In this document: piece after piece, positions 10,457-22,087 of the stretch | Numbering within the stretch: position 1 is the first letter of the stretch | How the letters are laid out: each line of letters begins with the position of its first letter | Source: Trichodelitschia bisporula | Lineage: Eukaryota > Ascomycota > Dothideomycetes > Phaeotrichales > Phaeotrichaceae | Length of the DNA: 64,000 nucleotides | Reading direction: 5' to 3' | Assembly (NCBI GenBank): GCA_010356995.1 | Contig: ML996690.1 | Location: 1,148,217 to 1,212,216 of the forward strand | Position numbers and translations under genes: made by a program | The notes under the pieces: generated by a model | The model's database searches: none | Told to the model about the DNA's origin: nothing | What the model saw: the letters and a program-made list of their open reading frames with translations, nothing else

Positions 10457-12382
10457 GACGGCTACACCGGGCAGGCTTGTTTCCGAGGCACGCGACCGGG
10501 AACGGACGAGTAACGACGACTTTGTCAAGGAAACGGGACCGATTATGTGTAGAGCTGCCGAGCCGCACAGAGATAGGTCAACTGCAGCGATCTAATGCGA
10601 GAGGGATCCGCGCCAGACAATAACGACCGTTGGATGACAGTGGGGGGCCGCAATGCAAGCGAGAAAAACGAGTGTCTCAAGGCGCGTATCGAGTTGCTCA
10701 GAGGTGGTGGTCGCAGACACGCAGGATTCGAGCTGACAAGAAGAGACGAGGTTCTTTGACGTGCAGAAAAAGATGTGTCAAGACGAAGCAGGGGAAGAGG
10801 AGGGGGAGATGATGAAGAAGCAGAAGCGCTAGACGATATATGAAGAACCACCAACGACCCAGGCCCTTCTGAATAAACACCAACCCAGTCTAGGAAGCAG
10901 CTAGCAGTTCAACAAGCCAAAAGTAAGCCCCTTCCCTATTAATCTAGCAATGCCTCTCAGCGGGCGGCGGCTGCGCTTGCGGGAAAAGGAAAGCAAGTGA
11001 CGGTTGATGGGGATGTGGATAACGGCCGGGTCCACCCAGGGCTCAATTCCCCCCCTCCACAGGGGGAGGGGTGTACAGCATCTAGGCGAGAGAGGGGCAG
11101 TTAAATGGGATCTGTCATCCCCTGCCGTTTGCCGAGGGGCATGGTGTACTGTGTAGCGGGGAGAAGTGGGATGTGGGCTTTTTTTTGCTCTTGTTTAGAC
11201 TTGGGCTTGATGGGAGGGGAATTGGTGGGGAACAGGCGTGAGCGCTTTGACCGATTCGAAGCCGGATGCATCACCGGTGGATAGATGTGCTTTTCCCACT
11301 AGCGAGGTTGAACACGATGATATGAGATGCCCCTGGACGGGGACATGAAGAATGGACAATTGCAGCATGCGCCAGTGCACCAAAACCACATCGCAACGAC
11401 AGCTGACAGCTGCTGTGACAAAGGAACCGTCCCTCCATTCGGCTATATACCCGCGTCGATCCATTATTTGTTGAACACAGTTCTTGATGCGGTCTATATC
11501 GAGAAGCCTGGGCAACGGCTTGGACGGCTTGTGCCTGCAGGTGGGGCTGCAAGTTCTATCTTTCGGCTTCAAAAGGGGGCAGTTCGTGTGTAAGTTGGTA
11601 TAAAAGACCTTGTTTGCGGCCGCTTGGCCACACGCCATCGCTTGCGACCGTTTGATGTTGGTCGCTTCCGAGTTGTACCCGTTCCACACGTACACAAACT
11701 TCCCCGCTGGTCGGTAAGCGTTGATACGGAAAGATCAAGCCGGGCGCAGTGGCTGATTTTGCGTCCCCCTTATCCGGAGTGGCATGTGGTGCCGAAGCGG
11801 ATGAGTGAGCAGAATCGGGCCGTTGTCCTCCCCCTCCCAAGGCTGACGAGCTGCATGTTGCGCTCGATGGAGTGTTACCGAAGCAGCCTGTCTGGACACC
11901 TCCCGTTGTTCTTGCACTCTCTCCCTCTCTCTGCATCTTGCGTCTCTTCTCTCTGTCTCTCTCTCATCCTCAAAATCTGTTTCGACACCCGCACGGGCCA
12001 ACAAACGCCCATTTGTCCCTGAAATGTGGCGCATGGCGCATTTGCGTGGCTTGAACGCCATCAGACGGGAAGGCTGAGCACGGACCAAATTACCCCTTCT
12101 TTAGCGAGTCTGGGGCTGTCACGTGGATAGCGACATCCACGCCACATCTCGGGTCATCAAGCCACAACACTAGCCACAATAATTGATCCCCTTCTTCAGC
12201 CACACATACTGTTATCAGCCACACCGCCTGGGGGTGCCGTTCACGCACCATCAAACCACCCGCTACGTATCACCAACCTCTTAGCAACCCCCTCGCAACG
12301 GCTCTCTGCAAATCTCTGGCTTTCTTATGTCGCGAAACTGCAACCTTATTGTCACTATCCGTATCCCCCGATTCTGCTAGCA
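10457..12382. other. Large intergenic region
   Basis: About 1.9 kb without a supportable gene. A TATA-like GGTATAAAAGACC lies at about 11598-11610 (plus), and CT-rich tracts run from about 11920 to 11975. Open frames here are short, overlap on both strands and begin at non-ATG codons. The right end should contain the promoter of the auxilin-like gene. Confidence 0.4.
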
Positions 12383-15222
12383 ATGGACGACCTTGCCGGC
12401 CTCGATTGGAACTTGAAGCCGTCCAACCCTCCCCCTCCGCAGCCGGTGACCAGCCCAGCATTCGCCCACCCCGCGCTTCGTCCTTCCCCCGCTCCCTCCA
12501 CCTCTGGTCGCTCCAGTCCCTTTGCGCCTCTTGTACCAGGAAATAATGCCTCTTCGTCCTCAAGACCCTTTAAACCTCCCGCCAAACCCCCCGCCGCCAC
12601 CGACAGCTTCGCCAGCCTGCTGTCCACCGGATCGAACAAGGCGTCAAACAACCTGTCGCTGCAGGAGCGCCAGAAGTTGTTGCTAGAGGAAAAGGCGAAG
12701 AAGGAGGCGGAACGTCGAAAGCAACTCGACGCGCAGTTCGGCGCGCAGCACAGCGCCTTTTGGGATGGTTTGGGACAGGGCCGCAGCGCGGCTTCGAGCG
12801 GTGCGTCCACGCCTGCTCCCGTGCCGGGCGCCAGAGGAACCCCTCCTGGACTCCATGGTGGCATAAGCAGGCCACCAGGTGTCTTGAACAACGGTACTGC
12901 GGGTCGCCATCCGTCAGACGACACTGATATTCTGGCCGCATTCAGTGCAGCAGCGCCAGTCGATGCCTCGAGTCACTTCCCGCCTCCACTGGCAGGTACT
13001 AGTGGCCGTAGCACGCCGGCCAGCCTCCCGCCGAAGTCGAGCACCCCAAATGCGCCCTTTCCCGGAGGGAGAAATGACCCTATGCAATTTGGTGACGATG
13101 ACGACCCATTTGGCCTCGGTGCACTACCCCAGAAGCCCGCGTCTCGGCAGCCAGCCCAGCCTCCCGCTGATGGCGACGATGACATACTCGGGTTACTCGC
13201 CAAGCCAGTCTCTGAGATCAAAAAGGCAGAGGTTAAACATGAGCCACCTGCGTCAGCGCCTCGTCGCCATGTAGAGGATTCGGACGACGAGGTTGACCCG
13301 CGTGACAAGGCTGTGGCGGCGATCGTAAATATGGGTTTCCCTGCAGACAAGGCGGTGGATGCTTTGATGCAGACTGAGAGCGGTGTGGACGTTCAGGCTG
13401 CGATTGGGATATTGCTTCAAGCTGCTCATGAAGAAGGGAAGCAAAGGTCACGTCAACGCGCCGCTCCTTCGCATGCACAGTCGCCTGCTGAAGAGACCGG
13501 TCGTCAACCAAAGCGAGGTGATTCTTCACGGCCGCCGTGGATGCGTGAAGAAGAGGACTCGGCACCATCAGCTTCTCGGGGCAGAGATAACAAGACACCT
13601 GTTTCAGAAAAAGACGTCTCCCAATACGCCCAGGATATTGGCGCCACACTCTTCAAGTCCGCCAACAGCTTATGGAAGACGAGCCAGAAAAAAGTACAGC
13701 GCGCTGTTGCTGAGTTCCAGCAGGAAGGTGACGGCAGCCAGCCCAAGTGGATGCGTGATGCCCAACTTCAGGAGGCGGCAGCTCGTCAGGCACAGAGCCA
13801 ACCCAAGGGCAAGGCACAGGCAGCTCCGATCAACATGACGGACGAAGCTATGATGCTCGAGTCAGGAGGCGCCCCGCCACCAAAGCCCCCTCGGAAACCA
13901 CAGCCGCCAGTTGCTCCCGGACTCTCGGACAGCTCTCGGAGTCACTCACCGTTGGCACGGTCCGCGAGGCATCTTACCCGCCAAGAGCTCGAGCTACAAA
14001 GCGAGCAAGTTTATATCAGCTCTGCGCGGCGTCGGAAGGCAGAACCGCCGGCAGCTGCGCCTGTTGCTCAGCCAGTTGTTCAAAAGGCTAGGTCCCCGCT
14101 CACATCACCTCCTCTCCATCCCAATAACCCCTTCGCGCCTAAACCTGCTCCGCCGAAGGCTCCCTCACCTGCTCCGCCGCGATCGGCGCCTATCCCAGTG
14201 AGACCCAAGGCACCGCCGCGCCAGATCCCTCCGGTTTCGCCTAGTGCACTTGCTACGTCTGCGTCGCATCGGCAAAAGGGTACGGAGGCTTTCAAGCGCG
14301 GCGACTATGACGCCGCACATACAGCCTACAGCGCATCACTCACGCCCCTACCGCCAACTCATCCGCTCGCCATCGTTGTACGCTGTAACCTCGCCCTCAC
14401 AACCATCAAGACGGGTGACCCGAAAGCGGCGGTGGTGCATGCTGACACTGTTCTCCAACTTATCGGTCCCGCAAAGGGCGAAGGCGAGAAGATTGTCATC
14501 GGAGGCAATGAGGGCGATAAAGAGATGAAAGAGTTCTACGGGAAAGCCTTAATGCGCAAAGCAGAAGCTCTCGAGCACCTCGAGCGCTGGACCGAAGCCG
14601 GCAATGTCTGGAGAGAAGCCGTCGAGGCCGGTGTCGGCGGCAGTGTCAGCATCCGTGGTCGGGAGCGATGCGAAAAAACAGCCGGGAAGCCCTCAAGCAA
14701 CGGCGCTACAACTAGGCCAGCTGCCGTGAAGCCGACTCCCAAAGCTCCCGCTAAGCCAGCTGTTCGATCAGCAGCAGTGCAGGCTGCCAGCGCGGCTGCT
14801 AGTGCGGCGGCGGTGCAGAAGCTTCGTGAGGCAAATGCTGCGGCGGAGAAGGCAGATGACGAGAAGTTCAGGCTGATGGATAGTATTGATGCGAAGATTG
14901 CGGGCTGGAGGGGCGGCAAGGCGGATAATCTACGCGCGCTGCTGGGGACGCTGGATAAGGTGCTGTGGGAGCAATCGGGGTGGAAGAAGGTGGGGATGCA
15001 AGATCTCGTCATGGCCAACAAGGTCAAGATTATCTACATGAAGGCGATTGCGAAGGTGCATCCTGATAAGGTTGGTCTGGTTTTCTGGTATGGGAACTCA
15101 CGATGCTGATGGTGTGATAGATTGCGCAGAACGCCACTACGGAACAGAAGATGATCAGTGCCGCTGTATTTAGCACGCTGAATGAGGCTTGGGACAAGTT
15201 CAAAAAGGACAATAACCTGTAG
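12383..15222 (+). CDS. SWA2: Auxilin-like clathrin uncoating factor (Swa2 type: UBA, TPR, J domain)
   Basis: Two exons (12383-15070 and 15121-15222) give 929 residues. The N-terminal half is Pro/Ser-rich and disordered, as in clathrin-binding auxilins. A UBA domain (AVAAIVNMGFPADKAVDALM) lies near residue 305, TPR-like helices (RQKGTEAFKRGDYDAAHTAY) near 630, and a C-terminal J domain near 845-929 with the HPD motif. The single intron falls exactly after HPDK and uses a non-consensus donor (GTTGGT); its removal restores IAQNATTEQKMISAAVFSTL. The yeast homologue Swa2/Aux1 recruits Hsp70 to strip clathrin from vesicles. Domain order is the same, so the assignment is firm; only the large disordered region is lineage-specific. 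Confidence 0.93.
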
Positions 15223-15788
15223 GCGGTAGATTGAGGATGACGATATGACCGTTGACGAGACATGGGCTTTGTGCTGCATTTGAGCCTTGATATTGCCCGG
15301 CATCGTTTGGGAGCCAAACATCATAGATGCATACATGATATTCTGCCTTAATCTTTCCTTTGCTATGCTTTGCGATGCTCTGCTGTGCTCTCCGCCATTT
15401 TACATGTCTGATAACTGTGGTCAAACTGCAGTCTGCTACTGTAATTGTCAAGAAACAGCTGATCTAAGTTCTGGGGTCGTTGATAGTGATTGCCGAAAGC
15501 GGCATGGCGGTGATAGATTAGTTTTTCTTTCCCCGCGCAGGCCTAGTTCTAGAGTTCAACTTGCAACGGAGCACGCAGCGAAGGGGGCCGAAAGCATGAC
15601 CTGCAACGTCCTGCACCTCCATTGATTACGAAAGAGTACGAAAGATCGCCCCCCCCCCCCCCCCATTCATTGCTGCCGGCCTTTGCCATCGACATCTTGT
15701 CCTCGCCGTATCCCCAAGCGACGAGCTGAGATGTTTCCCTGCACCAGCAGCTCAACCCAACCCCGAGGTCACAGCGGTACATGAACCC
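15223..15788. other. Intergenic region with a long poly-C tract
   Basis: Contains the 3' UTR of the auxilin-like gene and the promoter of the transcription factor. A run of about 16 C lies near 15648-15664. No gene was recognised. Confidence 0.45.
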
Positions 15789-18299
15789 ATGCGGAACCCC
15801 GTAGCCTGCGTGGCCTGCCGTTCGGCCAAGCGGCAAGTACGTACTTGTTAACTTCCTTATCTTCACGACAATCCTCCTAGTTCTACCCCTCTATATTTGC
15901 AAACCATCACCCGATTACCCCCCCACTTCGTTGCTGACATGCGCCGCTTCTCTAGTGCATCCACAATGATCGCCCGCCCTGTAAACGCTGCAAAGATCGC
16001 GCCGAGACATGCTACTTCCCGCCGCCGGGTACTTCGTCGCTGCACCGTCAGCCCAAGCCGCGGCGTACCAGCATGCGCGCCGGCGGCTTCTCGCCGCAGA
16101 GCGAGGCGGTCGATCGGCTAGGTCGCGGGCTGTCGCTGATGCTGAACTCTCCAGAGAAGGAGGACCCGCCCCGTGATTTGGCTACTATCGATCCCTTTGA
16201 CTTGTTCACCGATGAGGTCAAGAATAGCTTTTTGCGCTGCGCGTACAAGTGGTCGTTTAACCATATTCCCGGGCTACTGATGAGCGTGCGCAGCCGCACG
16301 TTAGATCGCGGGCTCATATGGGCCATTCTGGCGCTGGCTATCAGGTATGCACTTGTCGAGTATCAGCGGTCCGTTCTGACCCCCGCAGATTCTCCAACGA
16401 CGCACCACTCCACTTCAAGACCCCCATCGAAGCCAGCAATGCCTTCGCCGCCCACGCCCGCTCCATCCTCATCCCCGCCGTCGAGCAGCCAACCGTCGGC
16501 CACATCCAAGGCCTCCTGATGCTGACCGGCCACTCATGGGGCGCAGGTGAAGGCCGGAGCGCCTGGATCTACCTCGGCATGGCCCTGCGCATGGCACAAA
16601 TGATGCGTCTCTTCGAAGAACCCCCAACCGCACGCAACCGCGAGGAATTCGTCGCCGCAGAGGAGCGTCGCCGCACGGCGTGGACCTGCTTCCTGATGGA
16701 CAGCCTGCTCAGCGGGGGTAGGGGCCGGAAGCGCACTCTTACGGCTGACGATATCCGCCTGCAGCTCCCCTGCGACACGGATTACTTCCACTTCGGCGAG
16801 CGCGTGCGCTCGGAGCGGCTCGACGGTTCAGTGCTCCCAGATGAGGCGGCGGGGCCTGTCCATCCGTGCGGCATCATCGCGTCCAGCATGCGCGCCGCCG
16901 ACATCTGGGGTGTAGTTGCGCGGTGGGCGTGCGCGCCGGCCAGCGAGATGCAGCTGCCGTGGGAGCCGGCGAGCGAGTACCAGGTCATTTTGCAGAGCCT
17001 GGCGCGCTGGGAGGCCAGCCTGGGTCCGCGCCTGCGATACAGCATTTTCCTGCTGCATGCGCACAGTGCGGCGAATCAGGGCCAGGCCTACTGCTACATG
17101 CACAGCATCTACTTCATGTCGCTGATGTTTCTGCACCGCTCGCATCTGCCGCAGGTGCACGAGGCGGCGGGCGGGACGGCGCGGATGCGGCCCGGGGGTC
17201 CGGCGTTTGATGAGCAGTGGCGCGAGTGGCAGAGGCAGTCGAGGAGGGAGTTGCTGGTGGTTGCGGACCAGGTGTGTGATATGCTTGAGGAGATGCGCAG
17301 TTTTGGCCTGTTCTTCCTGCGTGGCCTTGTGCCTTGGATCGGGTTTACGATTTACACGGCCGTGGGGATTATGTTGTATTACTGCCACTTCCCGGACCCG
17401 GACGATGACTCGGATGTGATGAAGCGCGCGCAGAGGCGCGTCATGAATGGGATGGCGTTTTTGAAGGATATGCGTGGGTCGTGGCCTATGGCGGACACCT
17501 GGGTGAGTGCCGAGTAGCGATAGCTGCGGGGAACGGCTGCCGGCCATGAAGACACATGCTGACCCTGGAATTTTAGCGTGAAACCATCAAGCGCATGCAA
17601 GTCTTCTACGCAACCATCAAAACCAAAGGCGAGCAAAGCGTCTCCCATCACGAGCGCCGTGAAATGCACAGCGCGCTCGTCGACTACGGCGCGCTCCAGC
17701 CCAGCCCCGTCCAGGACGCAGCGAACTCGGCTGATTCGCCTGGGAGCAGCATTGAGGATGTAGGCCCGAGTGCGGTGGACGGGGTGGGAACGGTGGGAGG
17801 GGTTGGGACGGTGGCCGCGGGCCAGATGGTCGGGCCCAGCGGGATCGTGGTCGTGGATCCGACGGAGATCGGGCCTAAGCCGTTGGAAGGCAGTGTGGCA
17901 CGCGCCCTCCGCGACGAGACGAGCCCGCTCACAGCGCCGGACTTCCGCACGCCGCCTGCTATATCATCCACAACGAGTCCATCTAGTTTCTCGACTGGGT
18001 CGCCGGCTGCCCAGACCATGGGTGTTAGTCCCGCGGGGTCGATGCCCGAGGGTCTGCAGCAGCAGTATGCGCTTCAGCAGCAGCAACAGCAGCAGCAGCA
18101 GCAGATGCTGGAGATGGACGAGCAGGTGAGCGGGCAAGAGTCGCCGCCGATGGAAATCGATGGGAGCAGTTTTGATCTTCTGCCTGATTTTGAGATGTTT
18201 GATGTTAACCTTACGATTGATGCGGATATCGAGGCGGTGATGGCGGATGCGGCGCAGGGGTTTTGGGCGGATTTTCCGGGGGAGGTGGGGATGTATTAG
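15789..18299 (+). CDS. Zn2Cys6 transcription factor with fungal-specific middle domain and poly-Gln
   Basis: Four exons (15789-15836, 15956-16344, 16389-17502 and 17577-18299) give 757 residues. The zinc cluster CVACRSAKRQC-IHNDRPPC-KRC-KDRAETC fits Cys-X2-Cys-X6-Cys-X7-Cys-X2-Cys-X6-Cys. It is split by intron 1 just before its third Cys, so an unspliced reading would miss it. The fungal transcription-factor middle domain covers roughly residues 90-480 (FLRCAYKWSFNHIPGLLMSV, then GMALRMAQMMRLFEEP and RRRTAWTCFLMDSLL). The C-terminal 240 residues are low complexity, with a CAG-encoded Gln run near 18074-18103 followed by an acidic stretch that could activate transcription. The target pathway cannot be told; no metabolic cluster flanks it. 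The stop just upstream of the ATG at 15789 fixes the start. Confidence 0.92.
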
Positions 18300-19109
18300 C
18301 GTCTTTCTGCCTGGTCATGGCCGGAATCCGGTGACGGTGAGGAGGCGAGGAGTGGGGGAGGAGGGAGAAATCGGCATTGGTGTGGTATACGACGGGGTTT
18401 TGGATGGGGCCATATGGCGGCGGTTTGGTAAATTACGTTTTTCGTAGGATTTTTCGGGCTATTTTGGCGCAGACGGGAACATTTAGATACCACGACACGG
18501 CCCCAATATTTAGGATATAATCCACTCTTCTTGTAGCCTTGTCGTGCCCCACTTTGCTGGCCCCCTCCCCCGCACGAGCGCCAGCGCGGCGGCAACTGCG
18601 GCGACGCGGCATGATGCGGCATCGCGGCGGCAGCGGCTAGTACCGTATTGGCGGGTGCATGAAAGGAAGACGTGGAGCAGGGCGTTCCGATTAACATGGA
18701 CATTCTTATTGGAGCCAGGAGGGTGGTTACGTTTGCTGGACTTTGTTAGGGGAGTGGAAGAGGTGGTGGGGGTGGGTTAGGGTTTGATGCTGGATATTGC
18801 TCCTGAGGTAGGGTCGGGGCGGGGGCCGCGCGGGCCTGCTGCCTTTTTGGACGGACGTGCTGCGGGTCGAGTTTTGAGTTGTATACCTCGGTGCTGAGTG
18901 AGTGTGGAGTGGGAGCATAGAGCATATGGAGGTGTTGGTTTGGAGGGCGGATGGCCCGGGGCGGGATTTTGGGGATTGCTGAAGGAGAAGGCTGGCGAGG
19001 CAATCGTCGGAAAAGCAGACGGCGTCACCACGTCCAGCTCTCAAGAATTAAGAATTAACCCGCCCGTATGCTAGCAAGGACGCCCCTCCAAAACCCCCGC
19101 TCCCCCAGT
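18300..19109. other. Intergenic between convergent genes
   Basis: No gene was recognised. It lies between the transcription factor and the carboxypeptidase gene, which converge, so it should hold two 3' UTRs. Confidence 0.4.
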
Positions 19110-20719
19110 CTACAAACTCTCAATCTCCCCCCTCAACCACGCAAGATGTCTCCACGCCACAGCAGGCTGATACTGCGGCCCCATATGCCCGCTCTCATAC
19201 GTCTCGCCCCACATCAACCCGCGCTCATAATGCTGAATCCCCATATTGCCCTGTGCGGGGATATTAATCGGCGTCGCGGGCTTCTGACTAAACCCAAGAC
19301 TTCCACCCCAGGTCATGTTTTGAATGGAGAGAAGTGTGCCCTGCGTCATGATGATCATGTCGTAGTCGCCGTTCGCGACAAGGACGCGTTTTGTTGCGTC
19401 GATGACGCGGGGGAGGACGTATTGGATGGAGTCCGCGGAGAGATCGCCCTCGTTCTCCGGCCCGCCGCGCCCGACGAAGACGTTTTGATTCGAGCATTCG
19501 GTCCATTGCGAGGAGGCGGGCGCGTGCAGCGCGGCTTTGACGTCGGGGCGGTCGAAGTAATTCGTTTGTCCCCCAGCGCCGTCGGGGAATATATTGTCGG
19601 ACATGACGTCCTGCGGCGTGGGACACGTCTGGTTGATCTCGTACACGTTGAAGCACGGGTTCGCGCTTTGAGCCGCGCTATACGCTGTGTTGAAGATGTT
19701 GCACCCCGATTGCGTGCGCACGGGGGGTTGGAGGCCCTTAGCCGGGAAGGTGAGGTACGTATCCAAGAAGCGCTGGTACCCGCAGGACTGATGCAGGTTC
19801 GCAAGGCGATTCATTGTGCTAGTGCTGAACTTGAAGAAGTTGCTATTGGCCTTGATGAACGGGTAGGCGGGGACTTGTTGCTGGACGTAGTCGAACTGGC
19901 CGATGCACGGGTCGTACACGATAGCGCCGCTGAGGTTGAAGTTCACGGGGTCCTTTTTGTCGAGGATGGCGGAGGCGATGTAGGGCACGTAGCGGCCGGC
20001 GTAAGACTCGCCTGTCACGTAGATTTTGAAGTTGGAGATGCTGAAGGCTTTCATGAAGTTGCCGAGGAAGCCGACGAAGTCTCGCGCGATTTCTTCTTCG
20101 GTTTTTGCGGTGGGGGTGCCGGTTGTGTAGCCTGTGCCGACGGGTTGCTCGACCCTGAGATATTAGCGGCGTGTCGAGGTCTGCCGCTGTCAGGAACTTA
20201 CCAGAGCATGTTAGTAACGTTAACCCAACTCCACGGATTCTGAATCGGCGCCGGATCCCCCTCCCTCCACACATAAAGCCCATTCTCCTGAAAAAAGCCC
20301 TCGAGCGAACTACACCCCGGCCCACCATTCAACCAGATCGTAATCTCATCCACCGGCGCCCCAATCGTCGGCTGAAACACGAAAAACAGCTCCCGGCTGG
20401 TATCCCCCGTCTTAATCGGCATGCTGCCCGAGTAGAACTCGCCGAGCGTGAACGGCACGTCCGGCAGGCTGGTCACTTGGTACTCTGCACCCATCAGCCC
20501 CGCCCTTCCCTGCGCCGGGAATCACTCACGCTGTGTGGCATCGCTCAAGAACCGGTACTTCGCTGAAGCATCATCGCGCTCTTCCAGCTTCGCCTTCGTC
20601 TTCGCCTGCGCATTCAGCTTCGCAAACGGGCCCAGCTCAGAAGGCAGCGGGTTCGGCACCGCAACAGCCGCAGACGCAGCCGCTAGAAGCGCGATATGCA
20701 AGACGGAAGAGAAGAACAT
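19110..20719 (-). CDS. Secreted serine carboxypeptidase, peptidase family S10
   Basis: Three exons (20719-20530, 20484-20202 and 20154-19110) give 505 residues; introns are 45 and 47 bp. A signal peptide ([20 protein letters not shown]) opens the protein. Family hallmarks are [10 protein letters not shown] near residue 114-123, [10 protein letters not shown] across the second junction, and [12 protein letters not shown] with the catalytic Ser at about 208. The NGDYDM motif near residues 420-424 should supply the catalytic Asp, and the His lies in ESGHMGP at about 481. Several NXT/NXS sites suggest glycosylation. It resembles the carboxypeptidase S1 group of fungal S10 enzymes, which remove C-terminal residues from peptides outside the cell or in the vacuole. 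No C-terminal membrane anchor is seen, so secretion or vacuolar delivery is more likely than a Kex1-like Golgi role. Confidence 0.94.
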
Positions 20720-22087
20720 CGTAGATGGCGTGGGTGTCGTGGTCGTCCCTCCCTCCCGCCCACCCACACCCTCTTATACCACCTCGCTCCTTCCCTCTCC
20801 CACCCGTCCCGAGCTCCACACACCCAAAAGAAGAAGGTTCCACCGGCCTTCCGCGCCCGCGCCCCCCGCCCACGATCCACACCCCATTTGAGCCAGACGA
20901 ATGACACCGGACATAGCGTCCTTGTTCGCCGTACCCGGGAACAAGTTAAGCTCGGCGCAGGGCCCGCGCGGATCGCAATCACGGCTTCCTGTTCGGCGGG
21001 TTGGCGGGGCCTCGTCTTGGTGGGGGAGGGGCGGGACGACGCGTCGCGTGAGCGTGACGGGAGAATCCAAGGCACCGGCCTCCCCGACGAACCCGGGATG
21101 GGCGGGCGGCTCTCATCCACCTTCCCCGTTTCTGTGAAAGGCCCCGGGGGGGTGGTGACGGGATGAATGCGTTCTTTGCGATCGGCGCGGGGATCTAACG
21201 CTTTTCCCGGGGCTTGTCCGGGGATGCGTGGGATGTGCGGCCCGGGGCGGACGGTTAATGGCCAGGTTGGGCTGCCGGGGTCGTGATAGCGGCGATTCAT
21301 GCGCGGTTACTTGGTTTGATGCGGCGGGGAGGGTGGGCTGGGTTTGTTTCATTCGCGGGATGGAGATTGCCATTGTGTGTTGTGCGAAGATTTGACGGGT
21401 GCGTTGTACTAAGTACGGCATGTCACGTTGCAGCCGCGGGATCGTGCTGCCCGAGATACAGCGGGTGGAGTGAGGTGGATTGTGCATGTTTGCCTAAACG
21501 CGAGGGGAAAGCTTGCCCGTGCTTGTACCGTACCGATGTGGCCATCGGATAAGCTTTGATCAACGGTTGCGGGGTTAAAAATAGCGCAGTGATGGAAGGG
21601 AAGGTGGTTGTCGATATCGATGCGAAGTCATGGGCGTCATGCAGGAACCGGTCTCTCTGTAGACTGTGCGCATGGCGGGGCGCGCGCCACCCGCGGTCCA
21701 CGACGCCACGGCTGCACTCTTTTTCGACTTCCTATCTGGGCGGTGCCGAAGTGGGGGTTATTCCAGCATTTAAGGCAGGGTATTCAATGGTTATGTTTAG
21801 ACCATGGGACGAGGATAAGTCAGTTGAAGCTTGATTTCGTGATTGTCTACGAGGAGGATCTAAGAGAAGTAGGAAGGCAGGGTGTCTAGCCTTCAACAGC
21901 AGAGAGAGAGCGAGAAGAACGCATGCCAGATCAAGGTACGAAATCACGGAAACCAACGTAAGAACACTAGAAAAGGCCAGACAACCAAAAAATCAACGGG
22001 ATAAATGGAACCCCAACACCGCCCCCACACGGCCAGAGAGCTCTCAAACTCACACCAAAAAGACCAAATGGCTGGAACACCAACGCC
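20720..22087. other. Intergenic region
   Basis: The first part should be the promoter of the carboxypeptidase gene; a TATA-like GGTATAAGAGGG is on the minus strand at 20770-20781, about 50 bp before the ATG. The right end holds the 3' UTR of the AAA ATPase gene. The open frames at 20683-21300 have no recognisable content. Confidence 0.45.
20770..20781 (-). promoter_or_regulatory. Putative TATA element of the carboxypeptidase gene
   Basis: GGTATAAGAGGG on the minus strand lies about 50 bp upstream of the start codon. Motif match only. Confidence 0.35.

Noticed and set aside
11598-12022. Plus-strand gene behind the TATAAAAG at 11602
   Set aside because: The open frame begins at a non-ATG codon, is rich in Leu/Ser/Arg from CT-rich repeats, and has no recognisable content.
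20683-21300. Minus-strand 205-codon open frame next to the carboxypeptidase gene
   Set aside because: It overlaps the signal-peptide exon in another frame and has no domain-like segment.
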